Below, in pieces: positions 11,800 to 21,997 of a DNA stretch of 64,000 bases (its first letter is position 1; every line of letters begins with the position of its first letter). The stretch lies in the NCBI GenBank assembly GCA_023014365.1, contig JAEBUN010000012.1, forward strand, positions 868,001 to 932,000. Reading direction: 5' to 3'. Source of the stretch: Lepiota brunneoincarnata. Its lineage: Eukaryota; Basidiomycota; Agaricomycetes; Agaricales; Agaricaceae. Position numbers and translations under genes: made by a program. The notes below the pieces were generated by a model. It was not told the DNA's origin and did not search any database. It was given only the letters and a program-made list of their open reading frames with translations.

Positions 11800-14161
11800 T
11801 CTGGCTCCCATCTGTCACTAGGCTCATCCTCAGTAGTCTTCTCCAGGGTCTTCAGTCCCTCTGGCAACAGGTCTGTCAATTCTTGTAACTCCAGTGGTCA
11901 TAGCATATGTTTTTTGGCTAAGTAGGGAATTACTCTGAATGCCGCCACTTTATTCTGTCATACAGAACCATCCAACTCTGCCAGGATATAAGATCCTCCT
12001 TTTGATCTAGATATGACCACCATGGGTCCTAGATACCTGGGTTTCATCTTCCTGTCTGCTGAGCTCTCCATAGCCATATTTCTCACTAACACTAAATCTC
12101 CCAGGCCAAAGTGATAATCTCTTATCTTATGTGCTGCTTGTCATTCCATCTCCCAAGCCTTGCTAAGCTTAGTGGCTGAAACACGCTGACACATCTCCTC
12201 AACATGCCAAACATGTTTTGCCAAAGCCTGAGCTTGATATCCTATCAAATCGGCTGTGGTTAAGTACTTATTCAGTAGTTGTACTAGCCAAGTGGCCTCT
12301 TTGACATCCAGAGGTAGCATTGGGTGTGCTCCAGTTACCAGAAAGTACAGGGAACACCCCATTCCTTTTCTAAGGGTTATCCAATCTGCCCACATAATGT
12401 GCAGTAGGTGCCAATAGCAGTTTTTGACATCTCCATCTGTAGCTTTGTATGTACAACATTTGCCACACATCCCAGTGGGGCCTCTCAATAATCCCATTTG
12501 CCTTGGAATTGTAAGGAGATATTGTTACTCCCTTTATCCCATATTTTTCTTCCAACCATTGAACAGCTTTCTTAAATGGAGAACCATTGTCCATGACAAT
12601 CTTCACTATACAGCCCCATTGGCAAATGATATCTTCAAATAACCACTGCACAATCAAACTAGCATTCTCTTTTCTCAAAGCTTTTGCCTCCATCCAGGAT
12701 GACAGCCCACACCTTCCATGCACAATGTAACTACACCCATTAGAACTTGGTGTCATATGTAGCATGTCCATATGTAGCACTTGGAATATCGACAGCATGG
12801 GTGTTACTATTGGTAGGCATCTCGATTATCACCTTTTGCCATTGCTGGCATAGATGGCACGATTGCACATACCAAGCTATGTCTCCTTCCACTTCCAGCC
12901 ACCAGACCCTCTGCGTTATAAGCTTAGTGGTTGTGTATATCCCTCTGTGTCCTAGGAAGTCATGGCTAGCTTGCAACATATACATACGCTGCTCCTTATC
13001 CACTACTAGCTGATGCTGACTGCTAGGACTCATCCTATACAGTCTCCCCTCTTCATCCAAGAAGAAATGCTCCACCATATGTTTAAGCTTATGCAGACCC
13101 AGCTCATCCAAGCCTTCAGCTATACTACTGCCCCCTGTTTTCAGATATTCCCTGACTTTGGGTATTCTCTCATCTTGTATTTGCACTGTATCTGTCCTGC
13201 ATGACTTGTCATATGCTTCCTCTATCTCGGTCAACTTTTCCTCTTCAAATTCTAGCACTAGCCTGATATCCATCATTAAGCTTAGTACTTGTCAATGGTT
13301 TTCTGGACAGGCTGGGTCTTCTATAACCCTAAGCTTAGCCTGTTGTTCATCCAAGTACTCTTCCTGAGCTTGATCCAGCTCATACTCAAAATCATATACA
13401 TCACGCACCAGACCCTGGTTGAAGCCAGACCGACTGTTGATCTCACCACAGAAGGCTTCCAAGGGTAACGGATCTGCAGCCCCTGGATCTTCTTTGATCA
13501 ACTCAAACTCCTCTCCCTCATCCTCTGATCCATTGTTGAAGCAATGGGCTGTCTCATCACCAGGATAGTAGCATCGCCTGGACAGCCCATCCAGCCCAAA
13601 TGTCTTCCCTTCCTTGTGTACTAGCATGAAGTGGAATGACCTAATGAAGTCCACCCAACAGTTTACAGTAGCATTCAGGAGCTTCCCTGGGTTGTTTAAC
13701 ATCCCAAAGAGAAACTTCGCATCTGTTTCAACCACTAGGTTTCTTGATCCCCACAGTAAATATTTCTCTTGTTCCAGTGCCATTCTTAAGCTGCATAGCT
13801 CTCACTTGGGCTGAGAATACCTCTGCTGTCTCTCATCCAATAATATTGACCCAAACTTCACATAATGTATAAGCTTAGTGTCTTCTTCATCTCTCTGATA
13901 TATATAGTATCCCACTGCCCTCCATGAGGTATCCACAGCTACTACTATGGGTTGTTTACTTGGAAATTCAGGGTTCCTGGTCAGGAAACAGCGCTGAATC
14001 GCATCTTTCAGCTCCTGCTGTGCTTTCCATTTGTTTTCTCCCCATTCACACTCTTGTCCCTTCTTAAGCTTTTCATATAGAGGTGCAGCAATGGCTATAA
14101 ACTTGGGGATATGATTCCTGCAGTGCATAGCTGTTCCTAGAAAACCCCTTACACTTGAGAC
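11800..14161 (-). pseudogene. pol: pol C-terminal half, decayed (RT connection, RNase H, integrase)
   Basis: Minus-strand homologue of the last two thirds of family T pol. Readable are the RNase H-like part ([15 protein letters not shown] near 13930), the linker with [12 protein letters not shown] (13700), the integrase zinc-binding motif (HDFLGH...CHLC, 12960-12840) and the DDE core with [10 protein letters not shown] (about 12590) and IIERPHWD (about 12470). Stops and frameshifts divide it into at least five frames, and several Arg codons (CGN) have become Trp, Cys, His or stop, the expected outcome of CpG transitions. Confidence 0.85.
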
Positions 14162-14259
14162 CTATGGGAATGCAGGATGCCTGCACAGGGTGCCATAAAT
14201 ATCCCTGTTTATTCAAAACGCACTGACGAATGGACGGGCCTCACGTGTTAAGTCACTTA

Positions 14260-14472
14260 CAGTGACACACAAAACTGTTCCAATGTTTTGTACTTTTGAC
14301 TTAAAGTAGTCATAGCTCAGTGAATAAAATGGATAGATTTTTGAATATATTTCTAAACATAGCCAAACATGTCATATCTGACCCTGCAAATTCGCGTTAT
14401 GTAATACTTCCAAATGAGTCAATTATGAATTTTGTAAGCATTTTAAGTCATTGAAACAGTTTTGTCAATAGT
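14260..14472. repeat. Left terminal inverted repeat of the Tc1/mariner element
   Basis: About 213 bp, complementary to 15630-15842. Tc1/mariner TIRs are often under 100 bp, so this belongs to the long-TIR type. Confidence 0.88.
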
Positions 14473-14649
14473 AATTTTTGATACTAATTCAAGCAATTAC
14501 ATGACTCTGTTGATTGTAAATCCACAAGATCATGTGACTATGTGTCTTTGACATATAAATAGATGTGCTAACAGCCATGTCCTATCATTCTCAACCCCCC
14601 CACTTACCATAAAACCATTATCTTCTATTCTAAAGAAAACCATCCTCTC

Positions 14650-15601
14650 TATACTAAAATTGAGGCAATTGCTGGTGTTGGGCACAGTACCATATCCAGG
14701 CTAGCCTCTAAAAATTGTTCCAGCCTTACCAAATCACTTGGAGGACATCCTTCAATACTCTCTACTACCAATATCTAGTGTACTATCTATCTTATCTCTG
14801 CTGGCAAGGCTGAAACTGCTGTAGATATAGCCAAATCTCTTGTTCCCATCATTGGAACATCAGTCTCTTCACAGATTGTGTTAAGGCATCTCAAACAGGC
14901 AGGAATGAAGGCTATAGTCAAGCAAAAAAAGCCTTTACCCTTTGACAAGCATAGGAGAGCTAGGCTGGATTTTGCTCTGACACACCAGCTTTGGACTGTG
15001 GAAGACTGGAAGCTGGTTGTATGGTCTGATGAGACCAAAATCAATTGTTTGGGGTCAGATGGGAGGAAGTGGGGATGGAAAAAGAAGGGAGAGGGGCTCA
15101 GTGAAAGACTAGTTCAGGAAACTCTGAAGTATAGAGGAGCATCAGTGATAGTTTGGGGTTGTATACTGTGGGATAGCCCAGGCTATGCAGTGAGGATTGA
15201 TAGAAGGATGGATGCAGAGTTGTTTGTGCAAATTTTGGAGAAGGATTTGAAGAAGAGTCTCCAGTGGTACAAGCTTAAACCCCAAGATATCATCTTCCAG
15301 CAAGATAATGATTCCAAACACAAGAGTGTATTGGCCCCAGAATGGTTTCAAAAATATCATTTTAGGCTGCTAATCTGGCCAGCACATCACCTGACCTCAA
15401 TCCCATTGACCACTTATGGGATTATGTGAAGAGAATGCTGGGAGAGTATGAATCTCCTCTCAAGGGTATAAAGGAGTTGTAGTAGGAGGTAGAGAAGGAG
15501 TGGGATGCTATTTCAGCTTTTGAGTATCAGAAGTTAATTGAAAGTATGCCTAGGAGAGTAGCAGCTGTTCTCAAAGCCAAAGGGAGCCATTCTAAGTACT
15601 A
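14650..15601 (+). pseudogene. Tc1/mariner transposase, inactivated
   Basis: Translated pieces show a helix-turn-helix N-terminus (GVGHSTISR near 14675), the first catalytic block WSDETKIN (about 15024-15047), the second block IIFQQDNDSKH (15290-15322), and then a frameshift near 15380, after which SPDLNPIDHLWDY-type sequence (third acidic residue region) is in another frame. Stops occur at 14776 and near 15480. The longest open part is 183 codons from 14878. The DDE/D catalytic residues can be located but not in one frame, so it cannot make a working enzyme. Confidence 0.88.
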
Positions 15602-15629
15602 GAAATAATGCAATGGCCTGGTATAATAT

Positions 15630-15842
15630 GTCATTGACAAAACTGTTCCAATGACTCAACATGCTTACAAAATTCATAATTGCCCAATTTGGAAGTATTC
15701 CATAACGCGACTTTGCAGGGTCAGATATGACATGTTTGGCTATGTTTATAAATATATTCACAAATTTAGTCATTTTATCCATTGAGCTATCACTACTTTA
15801 AGTCAAAAGTATACAACATTGGAACAGTTTTGTGGGTCACTG
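15630..15842. repeat. Right terminal inverted repeat of the Tc1/mariner element
   Basis: Inverted partner of 14260-14472, ending GTCACTG followed by TA. Confidence 0.88.
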
Positions 15843-15844
15843 TA

Positions 15845-16390
15845 TATGAAAAACAACAATACATTTATTGTTTCTGTTTAGATATTTTGTAGAGTCTATA
15901 TATATGTGGCACATTATTTTAGACTATTTTAATTGTGTCTCTGGGTGTCATTTATCTGTTTGTGGAATTAGAAACCGTGACTGGATAGGAGGTGATCGTA
16001 GAGAGATATATTTAGTTTGACAAAAGTAGCTGAATGCATTCTCCCGCATACAGTAAATTGGTCGGTCTCTCACAGTTGGCATGTGAGTTTCCTGTAGATT
16101 CAGTCTAAGTAATCAAATATATGGGACAGTATGCAGGCGCCATTGAGTGCTCTATATTTTTGGAAAGTGTGACTCTCTTTTGTTGAGCGGCCCATGAGTG
16201 GGTGTGGGAGCAGGCCACTCAGATAAATGTGGTCTGTCACTGACCCCATTGCAACTGTCTGATAGAAGTGATTGTCTGGAAGTGTGCCAGATTGATATGT
16301 TGGGCCCATGAGAATATAGCATCAATTCAGGTAGTCATTAGTTTTGGCATGATATTCCGAATTTTATGCAGTACTCTACTCCAGTCTCAA
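15845..16390. other. AT-rich sequence without a clear gene
   Basis: No ORF with recognisable content on either strand; short minus-strand ORFs (for example 16100-16309) may be the decayed downstream part of the transporter-like remnant described next. No repeat seen. Confidence 0.4.
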
Positions 16391-17030
16391 AGGTGCTTGT
16401 TCCATGACATCTCATTCATCCTTCAACATTCTCCTAAAGCACTTGATGGTATCCTTGCAGAACCAGAGGAAAGTGTGTACAAAAACGGATGGGAAGCCAG
16501 TGAACGAAATGCTGTACACCATGATGAGAGTTACAGACATGAAGAGGGGAGAGTACTGAGAGTGCTTGGCTGGGTCAATCAACTCATAAAAACATTTGTG
16601 CAACATGGTAATGCTCCTCACTTACCAATTTGGAAGTGCAGCATCAACTAGACAAGCTTAATAACTCGTGTCCTCACCATCACCACTCCAAATAACAGTC
16701 AGGAAAATGCAAACTAGTGAGTATTCATATGTGCACTGGTGAAGTAGAAAACACCTTCACCTTCTCTTTTGTCTAGAAATCCTTCAGTCACACATCATGC
16801 CATTGCGTACAACTCAATGCTGGGTCAGAGGGAGAGTAGATGGGGGTATTGGGGATAATAGCCATCATGAAAATGCCCATGACCCAGAGGAAGGGGGTAA
16901 TCTGAGCAGCGGTAGGAACGAAGGACTTGGAGAACACTTGGAGGGGCAAGAAATTGGTGGTAGCGACAATGAAAATGAATGGAAGGGAGGTAGTGACAAG
17001 GGGGGCACAGGAGATTGCAACCACAAAGGA
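16390..17030 (-). pseudogene. Possible oligopeptide-transporter (OPT)-like gene remnant
   Basis: The minus strand encodes two hydrophobic blocks. The segment read from about 16580 to 16412 (HSQYSPLFMSVTLIMVYSIS, then a hydrophobic run and VHTFLWFCKDTIK) resembles the YSPLFL..TFALSYGLSF...HT.L block of fungal OPT family transporters. The upstream part (17024-16788) has two further potential membrane segments. A plausible intron (GTAAGTGAGG donor near 16625, acceptor near 16580) separates them. No complete gene can be assembled: the rest of a 12- to 16-helix transporter is missing. The family call rests on one motif and could be wrong. Confidence 0.35.
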
Positions 17031-17160
17031 GAAGATGGGGGTGACAGGGACAGTGACGTTGACGATGATGAGTATGAGGTGGATAATGATGGTGGCAGGG
17101 ACAATGGTGATGTTGATGATGATGGATATGAGGCGGATGATGAAAGTGACATCTCCAGGC
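16850..17160. repeat. Low-complexity GAT/GGT-rich stretch
   Basis: Purine-rich simple sequence; on the plus strand it reads as an Asp/Glu/Gly-rich peptide (DVDDDEYEVDNDGG and similar) and on the minus strand as Ser/Pro-rich. Either could be a disordered protein segment, but composition alone explains the open frames. Confidence 0.55.
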
Positions 17161-17169
17161 AGTCTTGAG

Positions 17170-17880
17170 AATTTTGCGTCACGATGTAATGAGAGTACAG
17201 GTTGTCAGAGTGTTTATGGCAAATTCATTTGTGAGAAGGGTGATAGGAGCTTCGGAAGAAGCTGAAGAACTTTGGATCATAGAGGAGATTGAGAACAACC
17301 ATAGCATAAGGCAAATGATAGGTGTACCATCAATAGCTGAGTGCTTGCCCCAAAGTTTTGCATAGGCATCTCCTTTAATGCCATAACCCCTTACTCAGTA
17401 AATCAGTGCTGAACCAGGGGCCACATATTCCAGACTACACTCTGCCTAACTATCTCATCTGCTATAGATTATTGAATTCAAAGCTAAACACAGGAAATGA
17501 AGTGTTGCAGTGGATATAACATATTGAGAACTCCATAAAACATGATAGAAACAGTGGTGATACAAGAGAGAGATTGATTTGCAAATTGGACTTGCAACAT
17601 ACCAAATACAGTGCTGAGGATACCTACAATGATACAAGTTCAGGACATGGGGTATAGGACTAGGAATTGAGTAATACCACTAGACCAATATGCTGGGAGC
17701 CCAGACATTTTATTCCCCCACAACATCAGGGAGGGATGGGTTGTCCCTCAAACTCTTGAGGTGGAGCATTATAATTGCCTTTGTGGCCCAATTATCCTTA
17801 TAGTCACACAGAATTGCATGTTTGCTGTTGGCCTAGGATATTTGTGTTAGCCTGCTTTATCAATTGATTGTAAGCCTATA
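17170..17880. other. No confident gene
   Basis: Short ORFs only (such as 17165-17365 plus and 17455-17637 minus), none with a recognisable domain. A trace of the hypothetical minus-strand gene at 17880-18337 may continue here beyond an intron donor near 17880. Confidence 0.35.
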
Positions 17881-18337
17881 CCTGAGAGTAGATGTAGGAT
17901 ATGTCAGCTTTCTTCTGCTTCGAAAATGATGCGGCCAGTGACAATCTCCCAGCCATGAGATCACGAATGGTACTCTTCAGATATGCCGGGATGAGCTATA
18001 CACAAGAGGGGGCATAAGTATCACATATGGAAATGGGTGTATACTTGTTCTTGCTGATCCCCATGCTTTCACATATCTCAAGACTCGATTTTGGGACCTT
18101 ATGAGGCTGTAGCACGATGGGTTGAGCAGAATGTATAGCCGAAGTGGAAGATATGGAGGATGGGGAGGATATGTGGTCTGGAGGTTTGTGATGATGAGGA
18201 CTTGAGTCTTGGAGGGGAAGTTTGCGGTGAAGGACACAAGGTGGTGGGGTTAACAAATGTTCAGGGAGGAAGGCAGACTGGAGGGTAATGGGCGAATAAT
18301 GGCGTTGAATACGATGGACAGGATGGATAGGGGGCAT
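17880..18337 (-). pseudogene. Hypothetical Pro/Ser/His-rich reading frame, partial
   Basis: Starts with ATG at 18337 and stays open for 113 codons (MPPIHPVHRIQ...SLEICESMGISK...), then a TAG; beyond it, in a neighbouring frame, PAYLKSTIRDLMAGRL...KADISYIYSQ continues to a GTATAG site at about 17880. The composition and continued coding-like sequence suggest a decayed or spliced gene. I do not recognise the family. Confidence 0.35.
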
Positions 18338-18466
18338 GACGGGGTATTGGGAGGATGGGGTCTGGTATATAACTAATACACTGTATTGTTTAATCCGATA
18401 TTCCCATGATGGCTGGTTGTGCAGTCTGGGTAAGGGCAGATATGTGAATCATTGTTTTCTACCATT

Positions 18467-18992
18467 ATGCCTAAAGTTGCTGTCATAGCAAAACTCACCA
18501 AGGCAAGACTTCAAAAGTATAGCAAGGACCAGCTGGCAGAGCTCTGCAAAGAGTACAGGGTACCAGTCCAGTCTTCTGGGAAGAAACCTAGTAACAGAAC
18601 CCTGAGGAGCGATTACCTCAATGCACTCCATCAAGTATAAGATCCTACTTACTGTCCAGTCACCAAACTTACATGGCTGCATAGTTCCAGAGGTACAGAG
18701 CAAATGAAAGCCAGGGCATGCCAATTGAGAGCTCAGACCAACAGACATGAGATGGGGCTGAACGCTCTGCAGACTCTGATGAAAGAGCCTGCAGCACTGC
18801 TACCCCCATGCAGGGGTGACCTGCAGTTGTGCAGGGCGATTTGGACATTGAAATGCAGGAGTCCCCTCCTGTTGTTGGCCAGGGTCATCTGGACACCAAA
18901 ATGCAGGTGTTATGTCATGATGCTGGAACAAAAGAACTGTTGGAGATCTATGAAACGTATGTCGAGGGCATTGGCAGGACAGCTGACTAATG
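18467..18992 (+). pseudogene. SAP-domain-like protein gene, decayed
   Basis: ATG at 18467 opens a short exon (MPKVAVIAKLTKARLQKYSK, then DQLAELCKEYRVPVQSSGKK) with the spacing of a SAP DNA-binding helix-extended-loop-helix: Leu at the helix, LC..Y..P, Lys after the loop. A GTATAAG donor near 18637 and an acceptor near 18690 would join a second exon that reads coherently (FQRYRANESQG, and later IEMQESPPVVGQGH) but contains two TGA codons, both explicable as CGA-to-TGA or GGA-to-TGA changes. SAP-like proteins of this short type are frequent in repeat-rich agaric genomes. Function unknown. Confidence 0.5.
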
Positions 18993-19660
18993 TTATTTTT
19001 TTACACACAGACAATGTCATGCAAGCACAGACAAGATCCTTGTCCAACTGTTTGTGAATCCAAAGGACTGGGGTCATGCTGGGGAGGTCTATTGTGATCT
19101 TGAGCCTTGTGGGGGTGTCAACCTAGTTCATATCAAATGTTTGTTCAGGGTGGAGGGGGAGATCCAGGTGAGTCCAACAGTGGTCATGTCACAAAGTCAA
19201 TAAGTTTGCAAAACATACCAGGTGATAGCACCTTGCTCGTTTCGCCCATTTTGCACATTTTCCAACAGCATTTTGGAGGGTGGAGACTTGGAATTGGTAC
19301 TTCATGATGGTTGTCTGCATGTCGTGATAGCATCCAATTAGTGGAATGATTACATGTACTTCTCCTATTTCGAGTAAAGCAACGTCCATTTCACATAAAA
19401 CACTTAGTGATGTTCATAGCAACTGAGCGGGTCTATTTGTTAGAGGCAGTAATTTGAGAGCGATGGTGCTTACGATGACAGGAAAATGAACACCCGCTCA
19501 CTCATTGCAGGAGAATGTTGATATACTGGGACAGAAGGTCCATGATTGGTAATTGACAGCAACAAAAACCAAGGAGAAGGGGCACAATGAGCAATAAAAT
19601 GATAATTGTGCTGCGATAAAAATGCCTGGGTACAATGAGATGGGTGAAAATTGAGCAAGG
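18993..19660. other. Upstream flank of the interrupted gene; no separate gene seen
   Basis: Carries a third possible exon of the SAP-like remnant (after an acceptor TACACACAG near 19010) and then about 500 bp without coding potential that lead to a clear core promoter at 19667. Confidence 0.45.
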
Positions 19661-19666
19661 TGGAAC

Positions 19667-19674
19667 TATATAAG
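19667..19674 (+). promoter_or_regulatory. TATA box of the interrupted small gene
   Basis: TATATAAG lies 75 bp upstream of the ATG at 19742, in an otherwise mixed-composition flank; spacing suits a fungal core promoter with a short 5' leader. Confidence 0.55.
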
Positions 19675-19741
19675 GGGTTAGAAAAAAAGTCTACATTCCC
19701 CATCACATCAACTCAACATGTACTGTTTACTTCTCAGTTTG

Positions 19742-19790
19742 CCATGCCTAGGCAATCTGTCCTCCTTGGCTGCCACTGCTACAGGGATAG
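19742..19790 (+). pseudogene. First coding segment of a small gene interrupted by the 37.8-kb nest
   Basis: ATG at 19742 follows the TATA box and encodes MPRQSVLLGCHCYRDS up to the insertion. The family S element begins at 19791 and duplicates GATAG, so the same frame resumes at 57599 (see that entry). I do not recognise the protein family. The gene is disrupted after 15 to 16 codons and cannot be expressed intact. Confidence 0.6.
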
Positions 19791-20488
19791 TGTTATGATC
19801 CGTGCTCCTTCTGTATCTGAGGATAACTGGAGATGGCCTTCAATCACTCTGCAAGGTGTCTGAGACGGTTGGCCTTGTAGAGCTTAGTGGATCGTGCTCA
19901 ATGAGATAACGAGGGAACACACCAAGTTAAGGCAGAGAGGGTTAACGACCACTGTTAACAAGATTAAAGCTTAGGGCTTTAATACTTGTACAGGCCTTAT
20001 ATACCTATGAGATGCTATATACTTGTTATAGGTAATTGGGCTGTTCTACTAGTCATCCGCAGTCTTGACCATGATGCGCATCCTGGCTGATGGCATCCTA
20101 CTGTTATTTATATTACAATGAGTCAGTATCCTTGTTCTTACTGCTGTGCAATGTTCCATCGCTTTCCTCTGACTCATAATCTCCTTCTCCCGATTCTATC
20201 TCCATGGAGTCTCCTCCATTCTCGCTCTCCACTCTCTTGGTACTTCCATCTACATCGGAGGTTGGATTGGTTGATCCATGGCTGTCCTCCTTGTCCTCGG
20301 GGTATTCCAGAATATCCTCCAGAGTTATCTCCATTCCCACTTCTCTTGCCAGGTCCTGCATGGCATTATAATATTCCCCTTCTTTGTCTTCATACTCCTG
20401 TGCTTGTAGCTGGTCTGTGGTCTCATGTACCCATCTTGTAAAGTTGAATAGTTGTTCCTGTTCCTCTCGATCTGGACTATTCATAACA
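19791..20488 (-). mobile_element. 3' LTR of the family S element
   Basis: TG...CA ends, TATA-like TATATAAGG on the minus strand near 20010, and the R-region segment complementary to the priming site. On the minus strand the first 370 bp encode the C-terminus of the element's 3' reading frame, terminating at 20113. Confidence 0.92.
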
Positions 20489-20696
20489 TTATCCCCTTCA
20501 TAAGGTCTGATGTCCTCATCAGACATATCCTCAGTATAGTCTGACAGGCTCTCCTGTGATGTTTGATTCGGCGATGGGATCCCAGTCATAGTAAGGGTCA
20601 GGTTCTGGAGAGTCGCTTCGATAGCTTTATGGTCTGGGGATGGCAGGTCTTGGGTGAGGTCGATGATGAGGGGTTCTCTGGAGCAAGTGGTGACGG
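20113..20696 (-). CDS. C-terminal part of the family S 3' reading frame, extending into the LTR
   Basis: The minus-strand frame is open from the T insertion site (20696) through the polypurine tract and into the LTR, stopping at 20113. The first ATG is at 20589; 158 codons follow. The protein is acidic and Ser/Glu-rich (DYTEDMSDEDIRPYEGDN before the LTR; then MQDLAREAGMEITLEDILEY and a Ser/Glu tail ending DTDSL inside it). No known domain. It is the tail of the frame following integrase and chromodomain, so it may be a C-terminal extension of the polyprotein or a separate accessory protein. The T element at 20697 cuts it from its N-terminal part at 35014-35645. Confidence 0.6.
20489..20499 (-). 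promoter_or_regulatory. Polypurine tract of the family S element
   Basis: On the minus strand GAAGGGGATAA directly precedes the 3' LTR; it is conserved before the 3' LTR of the plus-strand copy (61982-61992). Confidence 0.7.
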
Positions 20697-21475
20697 TGAT
20701 ACGCCGATTTCACGCCTATACATGAATTCCGTACTCCGGAACGATTCTCTACATAGAATCATTGGCTATATCATTAAAGAACTCTATAGAGGATTGGTAC
20801 TATATCCCGTAGTAGCCAGTTCGACCAAACTGAGGATATTCGAGCCTCGGAAGTGTTCAAACCAGCTCATTATCACTAAGCTTAGTGAACCAAGCTATCA
20901 GAACGCTCTCCGGAGGGATTCAGGACTCTACATAGCCTATCAAGTATACCCCGGTCGCATCCAGGGACCTTACGAGCAGTTTTCTGATGAACCCGAATGC
21001 GTTTGAACATAAAAGAATGTACCTAGCGGCTGTCGCAGGCGTATTACGTCTATAGCGAGTTCAATAATGATGACCGGACCACGGAACGGAACGTCCAACG
21101 TTCGGGAGGCAATACCCGATGCCCAAAACCCTAGAAACATCAAAGACTCCTAATTAACGAGTGCTTTGTGGGTCCCGGCACTTCGGCATTCTGCTTAACT
21201 GAGATTAATTACAACGGATCAAGGGATTGTCCATCCGCTATACATTCCGATCATAATTGATCCGGAAACTTAATGTGCTCGCGTGGACGCAGAATAATGC
21301 AGCCGAGCACGGAGCACGTCTGGCTGGATTGCCATTCGTTAATCAGAGAAAAACCCATAACCCAGGGTGAGGTAGAAATGCTGCCGAACCTTCCAAAATG
21401 TTCTACAGTGCCTGTAACAATTAAGCTTATTGTTTTCTATTTCATATTTACTATCTCTCGTATGTATCTAAACAA

Positions 21476-21483
21476 TATAAATA
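21476..21483 (+). promoter_or_regulatory. TATA box in the family T LTR
   Basis: TATAAATA, conserved at the equivalent place in the LTRs at 33713, 37526 and 50196; the solo LTR at 35646 also keeps it. It would set the U3/R boundary about 780-820 bp into the LTR. Confidence 0.6.
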
Positions 21484-21626
21484 CGGTCGCACTTGTTCGT
21501 GGAGAGGAGAGAGGTCTCACCCCTGCTTCCACACGCAAGTCTGCGAGCCGTGATCAAGAACGGTTTCAGAGGGCTATTTAGTGTGCGTCGTTAAGTGTGA
21601 TTTCTTCGGTTGTCGACCAACCCAGG

Positions 21627-21732
21627 GACAGAGACAGAGACCAGAGTTCAGAGTTTAGAGTTCCAGAGTGCTAGAGACAGAGACAGAGACAGAGACCAGA
21701 GTTCAGAGACCAGAGACCAGAGACCAGAGACC
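21627..21732 (+). repeat. AGACAG/AGACCAGAG minisatellite in the LTR
   Basis: Purine-rich short tandem units (GACAGA, CAGAGAC, CAGAGTT). The copy in the solo LTR at 35646-36891 has lost part of this block, which explains its 1246-bp length. Confidence 0.85.
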
Positions 21733-21997
21733 CAGCACTTTGAATTGACAGGGATTGTCCTTTCATTGTTGCACCGTACGGCTAAGATAACTTCAACGGC
21801 TGTTCGTTAACCTCTAAAAACACTACTCTCTTGAATTTCGCTGTCAGAACGCACCCCCAGAACACCCTAAAAGACGAAACTGTTCATTATCTATCTCATT
21901 CCACTCGTATTAGCTTAAGCTTATTGAATAGCGGCTAAGCTTAGTGAAAACGAGCCCCCTATCTATATTAAAACCTACGAAAGTTTCTACCTTTTCA

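Larger units (their letters stand above)
5438..14161 (-). mobile_element. Family T Gypsy element, old decayed minus-strand copy (3' half)
   Basis: Reverse-complement homologue of roughly 26530-34190 of the young element: part of the 3' LTR (5438-5921), the two antisense genes (now reading on the plus strand), and the C-terminal half of pol. Removing the two solo S LTRs inside it (8293-9003, 10667-11368) leaves about 7.3 kb, matching the young copy. It is heavily CpG-depleted. All 14 TAAGCTTA sites expected for this interval are present (5734, 6047, 6985, 9531, 10134, 10175, 11429, 11705, 12164, 12919, 13084, 13277, 13330, 13870). Both ends are truncated without visible duplications. Confidence 0.92.
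14260..15842 (+). mobile_element. Tc1/mariner-type DNA transposon with long inverted repeats
   Basis: A 1583-bp element flanked by TA (14258-14259 and 15843-15844), the target duplication of the Tc1/mariner superfamily. Both ends begin CAGTGAC and form inverted repeats of about 213 bp (14260-14472 and 15630-15842) that match with scattered differences. One degenerate transposase gene lies between them. Confidence 0.93.
20697..21997 (+). mobile_element. 5' LTR of family T copy 1
   Basis: 1301 bp, TGATACGCC...CTTTTCA. TATAAATA at 21476-21483 is the probable promoter. An AGACAG/AGACCAGAG minisatellite lies at 21627-21732. Four TAAGCTTA palindromes (20877, 21422, 21916, 21936). Confidence 0.95.

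Noticed and set aside
16797..17168. Acidic protein gene at 16797-17168
   Set aside because: The open frame follows from GAT/GGT simple sequence and has no supporting exon structure; listed as a low-complexity repeat instead.
20118..20441. Plus-strand 107-codon ORFs in every family S LTR (such as 5062-5385, 11223-11321, 57223-57546)
   Set aside because: They are the complement of the acidic minus-strand tail, which continues a real upstream frame and is better conserved in protein terms; the plus-strand frame is a shadow.
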